Source: an uncultured Bacteroides sp.
Lineage (GTDB): Bacteria > Bacteroidota > Bacteroidia > Bacteroidales > Bacteroidaceae
DNA: 64,000 nucleotides
Assembly: GCF_910578895.1 (NCBI RefSeq)
Contig: NZ_CAJTSC010000003.1
Coordinates: 49,995-113,994 of the forward strand
Direction of reading: 5' to 3'
Positions 59,552 through 64,000 of this stretch are shown here, in pieces. A program made the translations under genes and the position numbers. How positions within the stretch are numbered: position 1 is the first letter of the stretch; every line of letters begins with the position of its first letter. The notes under the pieces are model-generated. The model made no database searches, was not told the DNA's origin, and worked only from the letters and a program-made list of their open reading frames with translations.

Positions 59552-61168
59552 TTATTCTTTTGACAATGAACTCCAACTGGTAGCTCGTTTGCAATGCTGT
59601 ATGTAATATTTTTCTTCTTCTGAAAGATTTGCAGAGTCCATATACCATGGCAGATGCTTTAGCTGATAGGGTATGCTTGTGCGATAGGCTTCTACGGCTC
59701 TGCTACGGCTAAGGCCTACTCGTGGGCGGTAGAGGGCAAATGTCGTATCTACCGGTGCCGGGTACAACCCATCGCCATTGAGTTTTTTGTAATACCGGCT
59801 TTCCCATTGAATGACTTTTTGTTTTTGGTTGTAATAATCAGGCAGGTCGTCAATGCGCAATGATAAACCTATTTTGGCTGCATATTTATAGTTTCCTTTC
59901 AAGAACTGATATAAATGATTGATTACGTCTTCAGGGCAGTTATCATCCAGCATTACATCCGAGTCGGTATAGATATAGTAATCCGAACAAAACCTTTTCT
60001 TGGTTTTCCTGTTTTTCCATAGGGCTTTGAACCCGATGTTTTGGTGCAGGTATATTACTTCGTAACGGCAACTCTGGTAATATTCCAGTAATGGCGGGTA
60101 ACTGCTGTTGTTGTCTAAAATATGGATATTGGTATATCCTCGTTTCTCCAAGGAAGCAATAAGTTGTTTGAGGGTGGTAAGACGGTTGAAATTATTGATG
60201 ATAATAGGGATTTCCGCAGCTTCCCGTATGCGCGATGGAAAGCATAATTCCAATAACCGGAAGTAATGTGATTTTATGTAAGACGTAAACCGCTTGCAGA
60301 CAGATGCAGGTTGTGGTAGGTTGGAATGGTTTTGGATAATAGGAAACCAAAACTTTTTCATTCTTCTTTTATACCACGAGTGGCAACCGAATGGTAGTTG
60401 GCGGTTGTTTAATTTGTAGCATAAGGCGGGGTATTTGTCAAAACTGAATTGTAGTGCTTCCAAATAGGTTGGATAGGAGAAGTTTAACCCATGCCGGTTG
60501 ACTTCGATGGAGAAAAAGACATCTTCGTTGAATATATGGTTTTCCGTATGTCTTAAATATTCTTCAATGGTAGACGTCAGTTTTGAGGTCGCTTGCAAAT
60601 GGCTGCTTACTTTGCGTAGGGAGAAGCCTCCATTGCCTACTTTGAAATTAGTGATTTGAGAGTTGGGGCAACGGAAGAAATCGCAATATTGCTTTTTTAT
60701 CCACGAAGCCAATGCTAAAAGTGGGAACTTGTATATCGGGCGTACCAGCCAGGGAGCGCCTATATAGTCATAATCTTTGTCACACCATTTTGTCAATTCG
60801 TCTGTAAATACATAAGCATCCAACTGGCAGATAAGTATGTATTGGCAGTTGGAAAAACGCCGGTAGAACTCGGGCGACAGCATTAAACGGTTATAACCGC
60901 TTATGCTTTTGAAGTAACTGTCGTTGAATTCTTCCACTGTCAATCGGGGGTATTCTGCTAATAGAGAATTAATAGCAAGGCTTTGTGGTTTGATGATAGT
61001 TAGCGGATGATTTTGTAGAACTTGATAGCTTCTGTCTAAAGATACTTTTTCGAATTCGTTTAGTTCTGCTTTGTATATGGGAATGATGACTTTTACCAAA
61101 TGTTGGATATTCGTAGCCGTTTCTTCCGTTACAATGTGTTGCTCCTTTTTTGTTATCTTCAATTCCAT
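59552..61168 (-). CDS. Two-domain protein: DUF5672 plus glycosyltransferase-like domain
   Basis: A 538-residue protein with no membrane segment. Residues about 30-265 resemble DUF5672 (YQVLQNHPLTIIKP, FSNCQYILICQLDAYVF, DYDYIGAPWL, KVGNGGFSLRK), a GT-A-like enzyme family. Residues about 315-500 resemble a GT2-type domain (IPIIINNFNRLTTLKQLIASLE, IHILDNNSSYPPLLEYY, YIYTDSDVML with a DxD-like motif). It may add two sugars in one pathway. It is last in an operon with the GT2 and GT8 genes, and its 143-bp upstream gap holds no clear signal. The product glycan is unknown, with LPS or capsule likely. Confidence 0.8.
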   Translation of the reverse strand: MELKITKKEQHIVTEETATNIQHLVKVIIPIYKAELNEFEKVSLDRSYQVLQNHPLTIIKPQSLAINSLLAEYPRLTVEEFNDSYFKSISGYNRLMLSPEFYRRFSNCQYILICQLDAYVFTDELTKWCDKDYDYIGAPWLVRPIYKFPLLALASWIKKQYCDFFRCPNSQITNFKVGNGGFSLRKVSSHLQATSKLTSTIEEYLRHTENHIFNEDVFFSIEVNRHGLNFSYPTYLEALQFSFDKYPALCYKLNNRQLPFGCHSWYKRRMKKFWFPIIQNHSNLPQPASVCKRFTSYIKSHYFRLLELCFPSRIREAAEIPIIINNFNRLTTLKQLIASLEKRGYTNIHILDNNSSYPPLLEYYQSCRYEVIYLHQNIGFKALWKNRKTKKRFCSDYYIYTDSDVMLDDNCPEDVINHLYQFLKGNYKYAAKIGLSLRIDDLPDYYNQKQKVIQWESRYYKKLNGDGLYPAPVDTTFALYRPRVGLSRSRAVEAYRTSIPYQLKHLPWYMDSANLSEEEKYYIQHCKRATSWSSLSKE

Positions 61169-61311
61169 AAGTATCTTTATTTGATTGTTATGTAGTTCAT
61201 TATTAACTCTTCAGGTTACATTTGTAGTCATCTTATGTATATGTGCGTGATGTAAAATAGCTATTCCTAACAGATAACAATGCTGTCGGATGTCAGAAAC
61301 CGTCTTTCGCA

Positions 61312-62097
61312 CTACAAATACTGCGTGACGCCCTTTTCACACCACACCGAAGCGCTATCCTCAACGGCATGGTAGTGTGAGAAATTCTTCTCCTGATTAT
61401 CCATATACAAATCATTATGCCATAAGTGAAAAACAATCCCTGCAAACTTTAATGATTTCTTTTGCAGACCGGAATGAAGCATGCGGACGGCAAAGTCATA
61501 GTCTTCACCTCCCCAACCTACATAGAACTCATCATAGCCGTTAACCTTGATTGCATCCTCGCGCCAAAAACCCATATTGCATCCCAGTCCCGGGGCTGTT
61601 TTTCTACGCATGGTCAAATACTTTGCCAAAGGTATGCAACGGATGGCGTTAATCCTGCGCATTAATCCTCTACTGAAAACCCCAAGACGTACATAGCGCC
61701 TTTCCGAACACAACCGGACAGTCAGGCGGTTGTTTATATTAACCCTTCCCCCTTTTACATAATACCCTCTCTCGGCAAAAAGCAAATGGTCTTCAATAAA
61801 ATGATTATGCAGAATCAAGTCTCCATCCACTTGGACGATATATTCATAACGGGCATGAGCAATACATTTGTTGCGAGCCTTTGCCAATTGGAAACCGTTG
61901 TCTTCCTGCCAGATATGTATTAAAGGAACGGGTGACTTCTGTTGGTATTCCCGAATAACATCAATGGTTTCCTGCCTTGAACCGTCATCGCCAATAATAA
62001 TTTCATTCGGCAATACTGTTTGTCGGAATATGCTTTTAAGGCACAAGACCAACGCATCCGGTCTGTTGTAGGTTGAAACAATCAGCGTAACTTTCAT
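61312..62097 (-). CDS. Family 2 glycosyltransferase with C-terminal Glyco_tranf_2C-like domain
   Basis: A 261-residue cytoplasmic glycosyltransferase. The start is VTLIVSTYNRPDALVLCLKS, followed by GDDGSRQET, the DxD-type QVDGDLIL and a catalytic GWGGEDYDFAVRML, typical of the chondroitin-synthase-like and galactosyltransferase subgroup. It builds a surface glycan. It begins 5 bp after the GT8 stop, so the two are co-transcribed. Confidence 0.88.
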   Translation of the reverse strand: MKVTLIVSTYNRPDALVLCLKSIFRQTVLPNEIIIGDDGSRQETIDVIREYQQKSPVPLIHIWQEDNGFQLAKARNKCIAHARYEYIVQVDGDLILHNHFIEDHLLFAERGYYVKGGRVNINNRLTVRLCSERRYVRLGVFSRGLMRRINAIRCIPLAKYLTMRRKTAPGLGCNMGFWREDAIKVNGYDEFYVGWGGEDYDFAVRMLHSGLQKKSLKFAGIVFHLWHNDLYMDNQEKNFSHYHAVEDSASVWCEKGVTQYL

Positions 62098-62102
62098 ATA
62101 AT

Positions 62103-63023
62103 TCAGATTTTCCTATATACATTTTTCCATCCCAATATCCCCTGAATCGGATTAAACAGTTTGCTAAACCGAAACAAATAATTAACAGGAGGGCGTTCTC
62201 CGCTCCACCTCGTGAAATCCAAATACTTAAAATATTCTTTCTTATAAGGGTGTACCGACTTTTCATGCCACGGCTTCTTTCCACCTGTAAAATGGACAAT
62301 CGCAGTTTCGGGCATTTCCGCTTCCAATGCAGGAATAGAATTTGGACGAAGTTTCCGTCTCTTCCGGAAAAAGCCATCCTGCATATTCCAACGGAAAGGG
62401 ATAAATAACCTGCGTGCGTATAAAACCGCATTCAGCACATCCTGGTCGTTATACAGTAAACGCTCCGGATAATTAGTTATATATTCCGTTATTTCATCTT
62501 CAATGTCATGCCGCCGCCAATAATCCAAATTCACCAATAATACTCCGGCATTAAAGTAAGAGTATTCTTCAGGATAACGCAAACGGATATAATGGCTTTC
62601 TTTGGCACTCCACATATCTTCTACCGCTCCCACGGCATACCCATCCAGACAGATAGCGAATAAAGCGTCAAGTGGCTTGCGCACAATCAAGTCGCAATCC
62701 AGATATAGGACTTTCGATATATCGGAAGGTAAAACCGTAGTCAGGAAACAACGATAATAAGTGGAAATCGAAATATAATTGTTCGCATCAATAGGACACT
62801 TCGAAAGCAAGTCCGCCCCAACCAAATAGAACGATAAGTGTTGTTTATATTGCTTTTCTACTACATCGGACAAAATGAATTGTGATTCTTCCGAAAGGTC
62901 ATCTGCGATAATATGGATATGCAACCTCTTGTTTTTATTATTAATAAACAAAGAAGTCAACATCACAACACAATACTTCACATAGCCGTTATCTATATTA
63001 CAGACAATATCCATATTTTCCAT
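62103..63023 (-). CDS. Family 8 glycosyltransferase (LPS glucosyl/galactosyltransferase type)
   Basis: A 306-residue GT8 enzyme. IVCNIDNGYVKYCVVMLTSL opens the GT-A fold, KVLYLDCDLIVRKPL carries the DxD metal-binding motif, YFNAGVLLVNLDYWR follows and the C-terminal HFTGGKKPWHEKS is the donor-binding signature. I use ATG 63023 (MENMDIVCN); 63014 and the long frame to 63122 are possible. It is the second intact gene of the surface-glycan operon and follows the broken acetyltransferase by 61 bp. Confidence 0.9.
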   Translation of the reverse strand: MENMDIVCNIDNGYVKYCVVMLTSLFINNKNKRLHIHIIADDLSEESQFILSDVVEKQYKQHLSFYLVGADLLSKCPIDANNYISISTYYRCFLTTVLPSDISKVLYLDCDLIVRKPLDALFAICLDGYAVGAVEDMWSAKESHYIRLRYPEEYSYFNAGVLLVNLDYWRRHDIEDEITEYITNYPERLLYNDQDVLNAVLYARRLFIPFRWNMQDGFFRKRRKLRPNSIPALEAEMPETAIVHFTGGKKPWHEKSVHPYKKEYFKYLDFTRWSGERPPVNYLFRFSKLFNPIQGILGWKNVYRKI

Positions 63024-63084
63024 TTGATTGATAAGTAAAATTTGAAGATTAAAATAATTAATACTTATATTGTAAGTAAGTTGT

Positions 63085-63622
63085 TTATTTCGCTGTAACA
63101 CCTGCTGCGGATAGGAAATCACCTAAGTCATTGAAACGTGCATGGTGTCCTTGCAGCCAAATGTGATAGGATTCTTGCAGCTGATTGGCTATTAATTTGT
63201 TGTATGTCGGACCGTATTTTCGATTTATTTGTTCAGCATCGTGTTCTGTCACAAAATATATAAATTCTTCTGTGAAGTCTGCCGCATCAGGAATTTTGTG
63301 TTGCTTCTCTTTGATGCATCGTGCATATTCAAAAGCTTCTTCAAGTGCTTGTTCCTTCCGTTTGGCATAATATTCATCAAGAGTGGAAATGACTTTGGCA
63401 GGAACACCGGCGGCGACCGAATTGGCAGGAATATTTTTAGTAACTAAAGAATGGGCGCCAATTATACAATTGTCTCCTATGGTTACTCCTTTTAGTACGG
63501 TACAGTTTACTCCAAAATAGATATTGTTACCGATGGTGACTTTGCCAGAGGAGTTGATGAAATCATTGTATTTGCGTAAGAAAACGGATGTGCCGTAGTC
63601 ATGTGGAAAATCCACTCGTATC
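63085..63622 (-). pseudogene. Hexapeptide-repeat acetyltransferase, 5' end removed by an IS21-type insertion
   Basis: The surviving part encodes a left-handed beta-helix (KVTIGNNIYFGVNCTVLKGVTIGDNCIIGAHS, then NSVAAGVPAKVI, the usual end of maltose/WcaF-type acetyltransferases) and a C-terminal extension of about 95 residues. The frame continues upstream as MNLRGHFRVNWGDHFKVNG, but this is the complement of the IS21 end repeats (63635-63697), so those residues are not native. An estimated 30-50 residues are lost, with the natural start and promoter. It probably acetylated a surface glycan. Confidence 0.8.
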
Positions 63623-64000
63623 TGCCCCCTTCCGTTCACTTTAAAGTGATCCCCCCAATTCACTCGAAAGTGACCCCTTAAATTCACTTCAAAGTGATCC
63701 CCTAAAAAAGATTTTGATTCTTGTTTATCCGGTCTATAATTCTATTTTATTTGTTAAAAACAAATAAAAATCAGTTATGCCCAATAAACAATTAGGAATG
63801 GAAAAGATTCGTCAAGTGTTACGCTGTTACTCCCAGGGTCATGGAACCAAAAGTATCAGCAGTATGTTAAGCGTCTCGCGCAACACGGTCAAGAAATACT
63901 TACAGGTATTTCAACGTAGCGGTTTGGATTATGAGCAGATGTTGTCCCTGCCGGACCAGGAACTCTCAGAGTTATTCCACGAAAAGACCAAAGTAAAGAC
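63623..64000 (+). mobile_element. IS21-family insertion sequence, left end (runs off the window)
   Basis: The junction with the acetyltransferase is near 63623 (TGCCCCC). Three subterminal palindromic repeats, TTCACTTTAAAGTGA (63635-63649), TTCACTCGAAAGTGA (63659-63673) and TTCACTTCAAAGTGA (63683-63697), are spaced 24 bp apart, each followed by CCCC. Multiple terminal repeats of this kind bind the IS21 transposase. The istA gene begins inside. The outer boundary is approximate and no target duplication can be seen. Confidence 0.85.
63777..64000 (+). CDS. istA: IS21-family transposase IstA, N-terminal part
   Basis: Seventy-four codons are visible before the window ends, starting at ATG 63777 (MPNKQLGMEKIRQVLRC). 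The helix-turn-helix stretch GTKSISSMLSVSRNTVKKYLQ is the IstA DNA-binding domain, and the spacing from the end repeats fits the family. The DDE catalytic domain and the IstB ATPase lie outside the window. Confidence 0.88.
   Translation, partial: MPNKQLGMEKIRQVLRCYSQGHGTKSISSMLSVSRNTVKKYLQVFQRSGLDYEQMLSLPDQELSELFHEKTKVK

Overview
The window looks like a chromosomal segment from a human-gut Bacteroides. Evidence: two SusC/SusD outer-membrane glycan-uptake loci, a hybrid two-component regulator (HTCS), serine-type sulfatases, many lipoproteins, and repeated TAnnTTTG (-7 type) Bacteroides promoter boxes, often with CTTTGCA or ATTTTTGC at the transcript start. I see no rRNA, tRNA or CRISPR array.

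Layout. 1-1.9 kb: dapB (partial) divergent from a DUF2851 gene. 2.2-22.7 kb: a chondroitin/dermatan-sulfate utilisation locus. It holds two different PL8 chondroitin lyases, an unrelated dus gene between them, SusD, SusC, a serine-type sulfatase, a large HTCS, and a divergent APH-fold sugar-kinase-like gene with a CBM9-like protein. 22.9-29.9 kb: lpxA and a tripartite RND efflux operon. 30.2-33.4 kb: an Ig-like lipoprotein, a DUF3108 protein and a thioesterase. 33.5-36.3 kb: a coupled GH88 unsaturated-uronyl hydrolase and a second sulfatase, which complete chondroitin breakdown. 36.9-44.1 kb: a second Sus operon (SusC, SusD, DUF4959/DUF5000, DUF4998) with no enzyme or regulator beside it. 44.6-58.6 kb: housekeeping genes (cysS, a HAD phosphatase, an mnmA paralogue, a GH3-fold protein, pfkA, acpP-fabF-rnc, purN, pdxB), interrupted at 50.9-54.4 kb by an AT-rich uncharacterised cassette. 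58.8-64 kb: a surface-glycan (LPS or capsule) cluster that ends in an acetyltransferase cut by an IS21-family element running off the window.

How the chondroitin genes fit together: SusC/SusD import oligosaccharides. PL8 lyases cut the chain by elimination. The two sulfatases remove sulfate. GH88 hydrolyses the unsaturated disaccharide. The APH-fold kinase could phosphorylate released N-acetylgalactosamine. The HTCS periplasmic domain would sense a breakdown product and switch the genes on.

The most unusual signal is non-coding. Four intergenic arrays (about 1.95, 16.35, 16.55 and 36.4 kb) share one design: 17-18 bp palindromes beginning TTC and ending GAA, with a 5-6 bp core and 4-5 bp spacers, repeated every 22 bp. 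The arm sequence differs between array types. Two of the arrays sit inside diverged, oppositely oriented copies of one larger element, and one copy shows recognisable terminal inverted repeats. Other points of interest are an exact 42-bp palindrome inside the efflux operon, the AT-rich cassette with a predicted membrane-spanning TPR-HTH regulator, and an RND pump with an extra hydrophobic hairpin.
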